Assembly (NCBI RefSeq): GCF_902459465.1
Contig: NC_047080.1
Coordinates: 7,848,866-7,912,865 of the forward strand
Length of the DNA stretch: 64,000 nt
Source: Asterias rubens
Lineage: Eukaryota; Echinodermata; Asteroidea; Forcipulatida; Asteriidae
Reading direction: 5' to 3'
The position numbers were made by a program, and so were the translations under genes. Below are positions 53,316 to 64,000 of the stretch, piece after piece. The notes beneath the pieces were generated by a model. The model did not search any database. It saw nothing but the letters and a program-made list of their open reading frames with translations, and was not told the DNA's origin. Position 1 is the first letter of the stretch. The number at the start of each line of letters is the position of its first letter.

Positions 53316-53791
53316 CTTGCCAAGCTTTGTCCTAACCTTGTCTTTGTTGTTTGTTTTTCAGATGAATGACTGAATCCAGATTTTCTCGGGTGATATTGAA
53401 AAGATTACACACACAACAAATTTTCTACAATTTGTAAGACTTTTTGTAAGGAAAGATCATCAGCAACTCAAACTAAATAAATCAGCTGGAAAATATTCAT
53501 CATCAACTAAGACACCACCGAGGACCTAAAATAAGAAGACTTGTCGTAAAATATTTGCTGTAGCGCACCTCAAAGCAAGTGAAGATGTCTGCCCAACTAT
53601 GACTGAATCTTATTAGAAAAATAACGAGTAATTGGACAACAGTTGTGTAAACATGTTCTCAGCCTAGAATCGTGTAGCAAGAACATCAATTAATAAGAAT
53701 AGCTTTCAACCAAAAGTAGACTTACACTGAAGTTTCTATACTTAACTTAGTGTGTGACATTTGTGGAAAAGACTCCTCACTATATTGCATC

Positions 53792-55783
53792 ATGTACGAA
53801 CAAACAAAAAACCAAATAGACTGTCAGCAACTTCAAGATGAAGAAAAACAATTCATTTGTGAAACATGTGGAGAGCCTTTCTCTCAATTGATCAGTTTTA
53901 AGAGACACAAGATCCTCCACAAAACAAAGAAACAATTTGTTTGTGAGCTTTGTGGTAAATCTTTTAAATTCAAATGCCTTCTAACCACCCATCAGCGTGT
54001 CCACACTGGAGAGATGCCATTTACTTGTGATATTTGTGGAAAAGCATTTTCTGTGAAAGGTGGACTTATTCAGCATCATAAAGTCCACACCGGAGAGAAG
54101 CCGTTCGCATGTGACCTCTGTGGAAAAGCTTTTAAATTCAAAAGCCTTCTAACTGTTCACCAACGTGTCCACACTGGAGAGAAACCATTTGTTTGTGACC
54201 TTTGTGGAAAAGCATTTTTAGTGAGAGGTGGACTTATTCAGCATCATAAAGTCCACACCGGAGAGAAGCCGTTCGCATGTGACCTTTGTGGGAAAGCATT
54301 TTTATTGAGAGGTGGACTTATTCAGCATCATAAAGTCCACACCGGAGAGAAGCCGTTCGCATGTGACCTCTGTGGAAAAGCTTTTAAATTCAAAAGCCTT
54401 CTAACTGTTCACCAACGTGTCCACACTGGAGAGAAACCATTTGTTTGTGACCTTTGTGGAAAAGCATTTTTAGTGAGAGGTGGACTTATTCAGCATCATA
54501 AAGTCCACACCGGAGAGAAGCCGTTCGCATGTGACCTCTGTGGAAAAGCTTTTAAATTCAAAAGCCTTCTAACTGTTCACCAACGTGTCCACACTGGAGA
54601 GATGCCATTTACTTGTGATATTTGTGGAAAAGCATTTTCTGTGAAAGGTGGACTTATTCAGCATCATAAAGTCCACACCGGAGAGAAGCCGTTCGCATGT
54701 GACCTCTGTGGAAAAGCTTTTAAATTCAAAAGCCTTCTAACTGTTCACCAACGTGTCCACACTGGAGAGAAACCATTTGTTTGTGACCTTTGTGGAAAAG
54801 CATTTTTAGTGAGAGGTGGACTTATTCAGCATCATAAAGTCCACACCGGAGAGAAGCCGTTCGCATGTGACCTTTGTGGGAAAGCATTTTCACAAAAATC
54901 ATACCTAACCACCCATCAGCGTGTCCACACTGGAGAGAAGCCGTTCGCATGTGACCTTTGTGGGAAAGCATTTTTAGTGAGAGGTGGACTTATTCAGCAT
55001 CATAAAGTCCACACCGGAGAGAAGCCGTTCGCATGTGACCTCTGTGGAAAAGCTTTTAAATTCAAAAGCCTTCTAACTGTTCACCAACGTGTCCACACTG
55101 GAGAGAAACGATTTGTTTGTGACCTTTGTGGAAAAGCATTTTTAGTGAGAGGTGGACTTATTCAGCATCATAAAGTCCACACTGGAGAGAAACCATTTGT
55201 TTGTGACCTCTGTGGAAAAGCCTTTAAATTCAAAAGCCTTCTAACTGTTCACCATCGTGTCCACACTGGAGAGAAACCATTTGTTTGTGACCTTTGTGGA
55301 AAAGCATTTTTAGTGAGAGGTGGACTTATTCAGCATCATAAAGTCCACACTGGAGAGAAGCCATTCACATGTGAGCTTTGTGGAAAAGCATTTTCACAAA
55401 AAGGCCAACTGACATTTCATCACTGTGTCCACACTGCTGGAGAGAAACCATTTATTTGTGACCTCTGTAGAAAAGCATTCTCGCTTGAAGGTCAACTTGT
55501 TCAGCATTATAAAGTCCACACTGCTGGAGAGAAGCCATTTGAATGTGACTTGTGTGAAAAAGCATTTAAATTCAAAAGCCTTCTGACCATTCACCATCGT
55601 ATCCACACTGGAGAGAAACCATTCGTTTGTGATTGTGGAAAAGCATTTTCTGTGAAAGGGGGACTTGATAGTCACCATAAAGTCCACACTCGAACGAACC
55701 CATTTGAATGTAACATTTGTGGAAAAGCTTTAAAATGTAAAACACTTCTGACAATTCATCATCGTACCCACACTGGCTTGTAA
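53792..55783 (+). CDS. C2H2 zinc-finger protein, 23 fingers, homogenised array
   Basis: 663 residues from the first in-frame ATG; the open frame reaches back to 53720 with no other ATG. A good acceptor (GTTTGTTTTTCAG, 53361) suggests a 5'UTR exon from 53362. Fingers 1-23 fill residues 21 to about 660 with TGEKPF linkers. Two types alternate: KFKSLLTVHQRVH and LVRGGLIQHHKVH, many copies near-identical at DNA level (84-bp module, 168-bp pair). Finger 22 has C-x1-C instead of C-x2-C, and two linkers read TAGEKPF. There is no KRAB, SCAN, BTB or ZAD domain. Nuclear nucleic-acid binding is inferred from family, though the helix contact positions are unusually hydrophobic or Gly. Confidence 0.85.
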   Translation: MYEQTKNQIDCQQLQDEEKQFICETCGEPFSQLISFKRHKILHKTKKQFVCELCGKSFKFKCLLTTHQRVHTGEMPFTCDICGKAFSVKGGLIQHHKVHTGEKPFACDLCGKAFKFKSLLTVHQRVHTGEKPFVCDLCGKAFLVRGGLIQHHKVHTGEKPFACDLCGKAFLLRGGLIQHHKVHTGEKPFACDLCGKAFKFKSLLTVHQRVHTGEKPFVCDLCGKAFLVRGGLIQHHKVHTGEKPFACDLCGKAFKFKSLLTVHQRVHTGEMPFTCDICGKAFSVKGGLIQHHKVHTGEKPFACDLCGKAFKFKSLLTVHQRVHTGEKPFVCDLCGKAFLVRGGLIQHHKVHTGEKPFACDLCGKAFSQKSYLTTHQRVHTGEKPFACDLCGKAFLVRGGLIQHHKVHTGEKPFACDLCGKAFKFKSLLTVHQRVHTGEKRFVCDLCGKAFLVRGGLIQHHKVHTGEKPFVCDLCGKAFKFKSLLTVHHRVHTGEKPFVCDLCGKAFLVRGGLIQHHKVHTGEKPFTCELCGKAFSQKGQLTFHHCVHTAGEKPFICDLCRKAFSLEGQLVQHYKVHTAGEKPFECDLCEKAFKFKSLLTIHHRIHTGEKPFVCDCGKAFSVKGGLDSHHKVHTRTNPFECNICGKALKCKTLLTIHHRTHTGL

Positions 55784-55803
55784 TTGGAGAGAAATCATTC
55801 TTT

Positions 55804-56159
55804 TTAAAGGCAGTGGACACTATTGGTAATTACTCAAAATAATTATTAGCATAAAACCTTATTTGGTAACGAGTTATGGGGAGAGGTTGATAGTATAAAC
55901 CATTGCTGCCTCTGAAGTGAAGTGACGTAGTTTGAGAAAGAAGTCATTTTCCATGAATTTGATTTCGAGACCTCAGAAATCAAGCATCTGAAGCACACAT
56001 TTTCGTGTGACAAGGGTGTTTTCTTTCATAGTTATCTCCCAACTTCGACGACCAATTGAGCTCAAATTTTCACAGGTTTGTTATTTTATGCATGTGTTGA
56101 GATACACCAAGTGAGAAGATTGGTCTTTGACAATTACCAATAGTGCCCAGTGTCATTAA
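55804..56159 (+). mobile_element. TTAA-type MITE
   Basis: TTAA at 55804-55807 and 56156-56159; AAGGCAGTGGACACTATTGG to CCAATAGTGCCCAGTGTCAT. The central hairpin is deleted to GAGACCTCAGAAATC. It starts 21 bp after the stop codon of the 23-finger ORF, so the 3'UTR probably runs into it. Confidence 0.85.
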
Positions 56160-56378
56160 TGCTTGTTGCGAAGCAGTTTTAGTGAGAAGTGTTAACACTG
56201 AAGAATAATCACAGGTTTGTGACTTGTGAAAAGCCGTTGCTCAAACTGTACTCTAAATAGATAAATCCTCACTGAAGACAAACTATGTGATATGCTTTTT
56301 TTAAATGCGATCTAAAAGGACAGCAAGACATTTATAGAGAGACATACTTTTGTTTGTACAAACAACATATTTTTGTGC

Positions 56379-56723
56379 TTAAAGACATGGACACTATTGG
56401 TGATTGTCATATAGACTAGTCTTCTCACTTGGTGTAATCTCAACATATGCATAAACAAACCTTTGAAAATTTGAGCTCAATTGGTTGTCGAAGTTGCGAG
56501 ATAATAATGAAAGAAAAAAACACCCTTGTCACACAAAGTCGTTGGTTGATTTCAAGACCTCAAATTCTAAATCGGAGGTCTCGAAATCAAATTCGTGGAA
56601 AATTACTTCTTTCTCGAAAACTACGTCACTTCAGAGAGAGCCATTTCTCACAATGTGTATACCATCAACCTCTCCCCATTACTCGTTACCAAATAAAGTG
56701 GTATGCTAATAATTGCCTTTTAA
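56379..56723 (-). mobile_element. TTAA-type MITE
   Basis: TTAA at 56379-56382 and 56720-56723. AAGACATGGACACTATTGGT at the left, CAAATTCTAAATCGGAGGTC in the centre. The right end is eroded to TAATAATTGCCTTTT. Confidence 0.75.
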
Positions 56724-57116
56724 AAGATGCATGCTTAATATCGATGCATGCTCGATTATTTGTTAAGTTGCATTCAATTGGCATCTACATGTAGCTGTCG
56801 AGGCTCGAATTTGGGGAAATATCCACAAATCTGAAGGAGATTGTGGCTCAAAATTTGGATTGGACCGGATTTTATTTTACCAAGCCAGAATCAAAATGAG
56901 CTGAACAAACACCAAGAGAAAATTTATCTCATCTCATTTGTCTTGTCGTGTAAGTGCACTTGGCCCTTTGATAATCAACAGAATTAAATCACACTCATAG
57001 TAAGTTATGTTTTTAACAAAGCTATAACACAATGAGGAAGCGTTTACTGGCCACATCAAAATCCACTGGCCTCAGGCCTGTAGTCCAGTGTTAATTTCCA
57101 GCCCTGGATCCAATTT

Positions 57117-57387
57117 CATAGCGCTGCTTAGCGGCCGGTTTTGTGCTTACTGTGTGATTTCCATTTCATAGCGCTGCTAACCGTAAGCACATGAAAAGGC
57201 ATGCTAACCTTCCGGTGCTTACCACACGATAATAATTGACGTCACAATGCAAATCCACGGTAAACACGCAATATGGCCGCCCAATTTTTCTGCTAACCTG
57301 TGAAATACGCTAAGGCTTAAGCAAATTGTTCTGCTACAGTAAGCACGCAAATTTGCTTACTGTTAAGCAGTGCTATAAAATTGGGCC
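57117..57387. mobile_element. CWG-type MITE with CTG duplication, 271 bp
   Basis: CTG at 57114-57116 and 57388-57390. Ends GATCCAATTTCATAGCGCTG and CAGTGCTATAAAATTGGGCC, many GCTTAAGC/GTAAGCA motifs, and a duplicated TTTCATAGCGCTGCTTA-like start at about 57172. Same family as 10857-11095. Confidence 0.75.
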
Positions 57388-57892
57388 CTGGCTGTTAACA
57401 ACTGCTTTCAAATTTTCACTGAGTGATACATATATGTATATATACAGGGTGTCTCAAAAACTATACACTTTTTGGACACACCCTGTATCTACTTCTACAA
57501 TTGTTTTGAGTTTTTTCACCGAGTGATACATGTACATTATTGTTCATCCTACTTGGGGAGGTCATAGTTCAAAGAGTTACATACGTTGATCTGAGATGTG
57601 GTCAAAACTATGTGCATGATATGAGGGCATCCGCTGCCTTCGAAAATAAATATTTTCGTTGAAGATTTTACTTCAGTGTCTGTTTTGATTAGTTCAAAAT
57701 ATTTAAATAATGTATTGTTGGGTACTGTAGGCATGTTCTTACTGGCATTTGTCTCTAGCCTCTCAATATTTTTATTATTTTGTAGTTGTTTAGAAAAGGA
57801 CTGAAGTATGATTTGAAATAACGATAAAAGTTAGAACCAAAACGGAGAAGTCTTTGTTTGTCCTTTTTGTTTGTATTGGCTCTAGACCGGCT

Positions 57893-57980
57893 TTAAAGAC
57901 ACTGGACACAATAGTAATTGTCAAAGACCACTCTTTGGTTTATTTCAACATAATGCATAAAATAACAAACCTGTGAAAGG
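57893..57980 (-). mobile_element. Truncated TTAA-type MITE at the satellite border
   Basis: TTAAAGACACTGGACACAAT, then GTCAAAGACCACTCTTTGG and AATAACAAACCTGTGAAA, where it stops and the satellite array begins. The other end of the MITE is not found beyond the array. Confidence 0.7.
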
Positions 57981-57984
57981 GAAA

Positions 57985-60900
57985 TTTAGGTTTAAAATTG
58001 AAAAAATCACAAGGGGTAGGCCTAAGTCTAGCATTTTGATAAAATGGGGCTAAAAATTTAAAAGATCACAAGGGGCAAGTCAAGCATTTTGATCAATTCT
58101 AGGCATAAAAAATCACAGGGGTTAAGTCCATCATTTCAAGTGGTAAGTTCAGCATTTTAATTCAATTTAGGCGTTGAATTGAAAAAATTACACAAGGGCT
58201 TAGTCCATTAACATAAACAAATTTAGGCGAAAAATTTAAAAAATCATCAGCATTTGATCAAAAGTAGGCTAAAAATCACAAGGGGTTAGTCCAGCATTTT
58301 GATCAAAAGCAGGCTAAACATTTAAAAAATCACAAGGGGTTAGTCCAGCATTTTGATCAAAATTAAGGCTTAAAATTGAAAAAGAAATCACAAGGGATAA
58401 GTTCAGCATTTTGATCAAATTTCGGCTACAAATAAAAAATTAATCACAAGGGGTTAATTCCAGCATTTTTATCAAAATTTTGGCTAAGATTAAAATAAAA
58501 ATCACAAGGGGTTAGTCCAGCATTTTGATTAAAAGTTGGCTAAACATTGAAAAATAACAAGGGGTTAGTCCAGCATTTTGATCAAACATAGGTTAAAAAT
58601 TGAAAAAAATCACAAGGGGTTAGTCCAGCATTTTGATCAAACTTAGGCTAAAAATTGAAAAATTACAAGGGGTTAGTCCAGCATTTTGATCAAAATTTTT
58701 GCTTAAAATTGAAAACAAAAGTCACATGGGGTAAGTTCAGAATTTTAATCAAACTTAGGCTAAAAATTGAAAAAAATCACAAGGGGTTAGTCCAGCATTT
58801 TTATCTTATTTAGGCTAAAAATAAAAAATAAATCACAAGGGGTAAGTCCAGCATTTTCATCAAATTTAGGCTTAAAATTGAAAACAATCACAAGGGGTTA
58901 GTCCAGCATTTTGATCATATTTAGGCTAAAAATAAAAAATTAAAACACAAGGGGTTAGTCCAGCATTTTGATCAAAATTTAGGCTTGAAATTGAAAAAAA
59001 AAATCACCAGGTCCAGCATTTCGATTAAAAGTAGGCTAAACATTAACAAATCACAAGGGGTTAGTCCAGCATTTTGATCAAAATTTTTGCTTAAAATTGA
59101 AAACAAAAGTCACATGGGGTAAGTTCAGAATTTTAATCAAACTTAGGCAAAAAATTGAAAAATCACAAGGGGTAAGTCTAGCATTTTGATCAAAATTTTT
59201 GCTTAAAATTGAAAACAAAAGTCACATGGGGTAAGTTCAGAATTTTAATCAAACTTAGGCTAAAAATTGAAAAAAATCACAAGGGGTAATTATAGCATTT
59301 TTATCAAATTTAGGCTTAAAATTTAAAAGATCACAAGGCGTAAGCCGGGCATTTGGATCAAATTTCGTCTAAAAATACAAAAATAACAAGGGGTTAGTCC
59401 AGCATTTTGATCAAACATAGGCTAAAAATTGAAAAAAATCACAAGGGGTTAGTCCAGCATTTTGATAAAATTTAGGTTAAAAAATTGAAAATAAACCACA
59501 AGGGGCAAGTCCAGCATTTTGATCAAGATTTAGGCTAAAAATAAAATAAAAATCACAAGGGGTTAGTCCAGCATTTTGATCAAAAGTAGGCTAAATATTG
59601 AAAAAATCACAAGGGGTTAGTCCAGCATTTTTATCTTATTTAGGCTAAAAATAAAGAATAAATCACAAGGGGTAAGTCCAGCATTTTCATCAAATTTAGG
59701 CTTAAAATTGAAAACAATCACAAGGGGTTAGTCCAGCATTTTGATCATATTTAGGCTAAAAATAAAAAATTAAAACACAAGGGGTTAGTCCAGCATTTTG
59801 ATCAAAATTTAGGTTAAAAAATTGAAAATAAACCACAAGGGGCAAGTCCAGCATTTTGATCAAGATTTAGGCTAAAAATGACATAAAAATCACAAGGGGT
59901 TAGTCCAGCATTTTGATCAAAAGTAGGCTAAATATTGAAAAAATCACAAGGGGTTAGTCCAGCATTTTTATCTTATTTAGGCTAAAAATAAAAAATAAAT
60001 CACAAGGGGTAAGTCCAGCATTTTCATCAAATTTAGGCTTAAAATTGAAAACAATCACAAGGGGTTAGTCCAGCAATTTGATCATATTTAGGCTAAAAAT
60101 AAAAAATTAAAACACAAGGGGTTAGTCCAGCATTTTGATCAAAATTTAGGCTTGAAATTGAAAAAAAAAGTCACATGGTGTAAGTTCAGAATATTAATCA
60201 AACTTAGGCTAAAAATTGAAAAATCACAAGGGGTAAGTCTAGCATTTTGATCAAAATTTTTGCTTAAAATTGAAAACAAAAGTCACATGGGGTAAGTTCA
60301 GAATTTTAATCAAACTTAGGCTAAAAATTGAAAAAAATCACAAGGGGTTAGTCCAGCATTTTGATCAAAATTTTTGCTTAAAATTGAAAACAAAAGTCAC
60401 ATGGGGTAAGTTCAGAATTTTAATCAAACTTAGGCTAAAAATTGAAAAAAATCACAAGGGGTAATTATAGCATTTTTATCAAATTTAGGCTTAAAATTTA
60501 AAAGATCACAAGGCGTAAGCCGGGCATTTGGATCAAATTTCGTCTAAAAATACAAAAATAACAAGGGGTTAGTCCAGCATTTTGATCAAACATAGGCTAA
60601 AAATTGAAAAAAATCACAAGGGGTTAAGTCCAGCATTTTGATAAAATTTAGGTTAAAAAATTGAAAAAAATCACAAGGGGCAAGTCCAGCATTTTGATCA
60701 AGATTTAGGCTAAAAATAAAATAAAAATCACAAGGGGTTAGTCCAGCATTTTGATCAAAAGTAGGCTAAATATTGAAAAAATCACAAGGGGTTAGTCCAG
60801 CATTTTTATCTTATTTAGGCTAAAAATAAAGAATAAATCACAAGGGGTAAGTCCAGCATTTTTATCAAATTTAGGCTTAAAATTGAAAACAATCACAAGG

Positions 60901-62216
60901 GGTTAGTCCAGCATTTTGATCATATTTAGGCTAAAAATAAAAAATTAAAACACAAGGGGTTAGTCCAGCATTTTGATCAAAATTTAGGCTTGAAATTGAA
61001 AAAAAATCACCAGGTCCAGCATTTCGATTAAAAGTAGGCTAAACATTAACAAATCACAAGGGTTTAGTCCAGCACTTTGATCAACATTAAGGCTTAAAAT
61101 TGAAAAAAAAATCACAAGGGATAAGTTCAGCATTTTGATCAAACTTAGGCTTAACATTGAAAAAATCGAAACAGGTAAGTCCAGCATTTTTATCAAAAGT
61201 AGGCTAAACTTTTTTTTTTAAATCACAAGCGGTTAGTCCAGCATTTTGATCAAATTTAGGCATAAAATAAAAAAAAATAAAAAGGGGTAAGTCCAGTTCA
61301 TCTATTTTATGTTAAAAATTGTAAACAAATCACAAGGAGTTAGTCCAGCATTTTTCGATAAAACTTAGGCTGAAAATAAAATAAAAATCACAAGGGGTAA
61401 GTCCAGCATTTGATCAAAAGTAGGCTAAAAATTAAAAAAATCAAAAGGGGGTATTCCAGCATTTTGATCAAAACTTAGGCTAAAAATAAAATAAAAATCA
61501 CAATAGGTTAGTCCAGCATTTTGATCAAAATTAAGACTTTAAGTTGAAAAACAAAATCACTAGGGGTAAGTTCAGCATTTTGATCAAACTTAGGCTGAAA
61601 ATTGAAAAAAATCACAAGGGGTTAGTCCAGCATTTTGATCAAATTTAGGCTAAACATTGAAAAATCACACGGGGTAAGTCGAGCATTTTGATCAAATTTC
61701 GGCTAAAAATTGAAAAAAATCACAAGGGGTTAGTCCAGCTTTTTGATCAAAAGTAGGCTAAACATTAAAAAAATCACAAGGGGTTAGTCCAGCATTTTGA
61801 TCAAATTTAGGCATAAAATTGAAGAAAAAAAATCACAATGGGTAAGTCCAGTTCATCAAATTTAGGTTAACAATTTTAAACAAATCATAAGGGGTTATAC
61901 CAGCACTTTTATAAAAAGTAGGCTAACAATTTAAAAAATCACAAGGGGTTAGTCCAGCATTTTGATCAAATTTCGGCTTAAAATTGAAAAAATCACAAGG
62001 AGTTGGTCGGGCATTTTGATCAAATTTCGGCTCAAAATTGAAAAAATCACAAGGGCTAAATCCAGTTCATCAAATTTAGGTTAAATATTTAAAAAAAATC
62101 ACCAGTCCAGCATTTTTATTAAATTTCGGCTAAAAATTGAAAAAATCACAAGGGGTAATTCCAGCATTTGATCAAATTAAGGCTTAACAATGAAAAAAGC
62201 ACAAGGGGTAAGTCCC
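57985..62216. repeat. 4.2-kb satellite array, roughly 55-bp unit
   Basis: About 75 tandem units of 50-60 bp of the form ATCACAAGGGGTTAGTCCAG, CATTTTGATCAAATTTAGGC, TAAAAATTGAAAAAA. Variants (GTCACATGGGGTAAGTTCAG; TTTTTATCTTATTTAGGC) recur in fixed order at an offset of 1,175 bp (for example 59287 and 60462; 59631 and 60806), plus a 337-bp internal duplication (59631 and 59968). Outer units are more diverged. There are no spacers, so this is not a CRISPR array. No coding potential. Confidence 0.92.
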
Positions 62217-64000
62217 TTGTGAATTTGCATCGTTTCAAGCTAACAAAAAATACATAAACTGTTTTTACCTGTCAAGCTTTGTTGCTTGGGGATGGGTGCA
62301 AAACATATATTATTCCAAGCAGGCCAAACCTTTTTTCCGTGTGTAATACATGCCTTTTGAAAGAATACGCCACTATGTCTTGTAAGTGAAATTAACGTAT
62401 TGCTCAGATCCAAAAGGCCGCTATTCTACATCTCAAATTTGGAAGGCTTTCAAGGCCTCAAGTTAAGTAGGATTTGAAACTTTGCATGTAGTTCAATATG
62501 GAAAGGTTTACGTTAACACCATGTAATGACTATCTATGAATGAATTGGGGTGGTTCTAAAAAGAACCGTCGGTCAACTCGCCGTTTTGATCAGTATGCTT
62601 CGAAGAAGAGATAAGCCTCAAGTTTGAGAAAAGCCTCACGTTGTTCTGTTTCCTTTATCAATTCAGCCTTTAAATGGCCTTAGATTGCACCACATTTAGA
62701 ATGCAAAATTTTTCAGGGCCCTTAAGCGGGCCCCGGACCCCATGCCAAAACGGCTTCGTGCTACACGCTTGCATGCTCCATCTTTCATCTTTGTTCTGAA
62801 GTGCCCCCCTACAAAAATGTATGCCCCCCTAAAATTTACCCTAGGTACGCCACTGGATGGACCACGCGGATACTCCTTGTGATGCAGAGCTACCAATAAT
62901 GTGCGTTCTGTACAACATTCAGGAAGATATTCAGAATTACATTCAACGTAAAAATAAACATTGGTTTATTTTCAGGGAACTTTCTACAGAATATGGGGAG
63001 AGTTGGTAGGACTTGTGATTTAATTGTGATCGAGTCATTACAACAACATTTATAACAAGAAACTATCATTCCCAGTTTCCAAGGTTTTTAATCATAAAAA
63101 TAACATTTATAACAAACTACTGTCTCTCAAAACATTACAATCTACATGTATATGTAATTGTGTTGAGCATTAGTACATAATTTGGTATAAAAGAGTACTT
63201 TTGGTTGTACTGTTCAATTAATAGGTTAGTTTTGACAAAGATATCAAATAATTTATCCAATACATTGCATAGAGTTTACTCCTGCATGATTTATCAACTT
63301 GAGCTCTCAATTGCATGATTTTTTTTTCAGGGCTTATCTCCGTCAAATTTTGTGCAAAATTTAGCCTCTTATAATAGCATGAATTGTGATTTTGTTTTGC
63401 AGCAAAAGCATTCCAGCAGGGGGAAAACCAACACATTTACAAAGCTTTTTTCCCCTGCATTTTAAAGAAGCAGGAAAAAAATTGCAAATGTACCAACAAT
63501 CTTATTTGAAATAACAGGATATTATAAAGTAGGTTTTGCATAGATATGAATCCCTTATAAATAACTGGGGTTTCTTCAATTTTCTTGTAAAAAAACATTA
63601 ATACACATGCTACACTACAGTTTGTTAATACATGAAGTATTCTATGTACAAAGTAATCACAATTTGGATAAGCTTGTGTAATTTTAGCACCTTTGATTGT
63701 GGCAGTCAAAAGTCAGAACAAGATTCAATGTTTTGTCTCAAGTACTGAACATTTTGTGTAAAATTGATTTCATGGTAGACAAGATGGCGGCCATTGCTTC
63801 AAACCTGTATGATGCATGAACACAATACTTGCATGAGCAAAAGACGGACATACTTCACTAAAATCCTAGGCACAGTTGAACTTGGCATTGAGTTGGAATT
63901 AATTTCACTTGAGCTACAATAATTTTATCCATCAAACATAACCTTTCATTTTGCCAGCCTTTGTTTGTTTGTTTGTTTAGATGATCTTCCCATCAAGGGA
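62217..64000. other. Gene-free stretch
   Basis: No ORF with recognisable motifs. 62690-62880 (read on the minus strand: CCAGTGGCGTACCTAGGG, then GGGGGGCATA) resembles the start of a widespread dispersed repeat in invertebrates, unassigned. A (GTTT)n run lies at 63963-63979. The window ends without another gene. Confidence 0.4.

Noticed and set aside
53750..53791. Start of the 23-finger ORF at GTG 53750
   Set aside because: GTG is not a usual initiator in animals; the first in-frame ATG is 53792. An upstream coding exon spliced at about 53750 cannot be excluded, but no candidate was found.
60270..60464. Repetitive small protein (KLKTKVTWGKFRILIKL)
   Set aside because: It is a chance open frame through the satellite, broken in other units.
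58000..62000. Telomere-like TTAGGC motifs
   Set aside because: TTAGGC occurs once per roughly 55-bp satellite unit, not as a tandem hexamer.
57985..62216. CRISPR-like regular repeats
   Set aside because: Units are contiguous and variable with no unique spacers, the context is animal DNA with spliced genes, and no cas genes are present. It is a satellite array.

Overview
The window reads as animal nuclear DNA: spliced genes with GT/AG introns, tRNA-derived SINEs, several LINE lineages, a Penelope-like element and a dense population of short inverted-repeat transposons. The gene and repeat mix suggests a marine deuterostome invertebrate, perhaps an echinoderm such as a sea star. That taxon call is an inference without a database search.

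Layout. (1) 1-11.3 kb: no confident gene. This part is packed with foldback/MITE-like elements and has a 1.2 kb palindromic minisatellite (6053-7258). (2) 11.4-36.0 kb, plus strand: a complete 17-exon gene for a glycerophosphocholine phosphodiesterase (GPCPD1/GDE5 family), with a starch-binding-like N-terminal domain followed by a GDPD catalytic domain. All 17 exon junctions keep phase and give a 633-residue protein. Its introns hold SINEs, LINE fragments, a Penelope fragment, a broken R4/Dong-like retrotransposon in antisense, and three truncated tandem copies of the gene's own exon 7. (3) 36.0-42.6 kb: repeats only. (4) 42.6-56 kb: a C2H2 zinc-finger cluster with one degraded copy (42.6-43.1 kb), a 14-finger gene (43591-45015) and a 23-finger gene (53792-55783) whose fingers are strongly homogenised. 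MITEs, LINE fragments, a foldback cluster and a Penelope-like insertion with a 14-bp target duplication lie between them. (5) 57.1-64 kb: a 271-bp MITE, a 4.2 kb satellite with a 1,175-bp higher-order repeat, then sequence with no gene I can support.

The repeats form a readable nested record. A TTAA-flanked MITE family of about 350-400 bp has more than a dozen copies. One copy sits inside a tRNA-Leu-type SINE, and a SINE relative without it gives the empty site. Two TTAA copies have each received a CWG-flanked MITE at the same internal position. The R4/Dong-like element lies inside the (ATT)n tail of a SINE. The genes do not form a pathway: one is a choline-phospholipid catabolic enzyme and the others are probable nucleic-acid-binding zinc-finger proteins.
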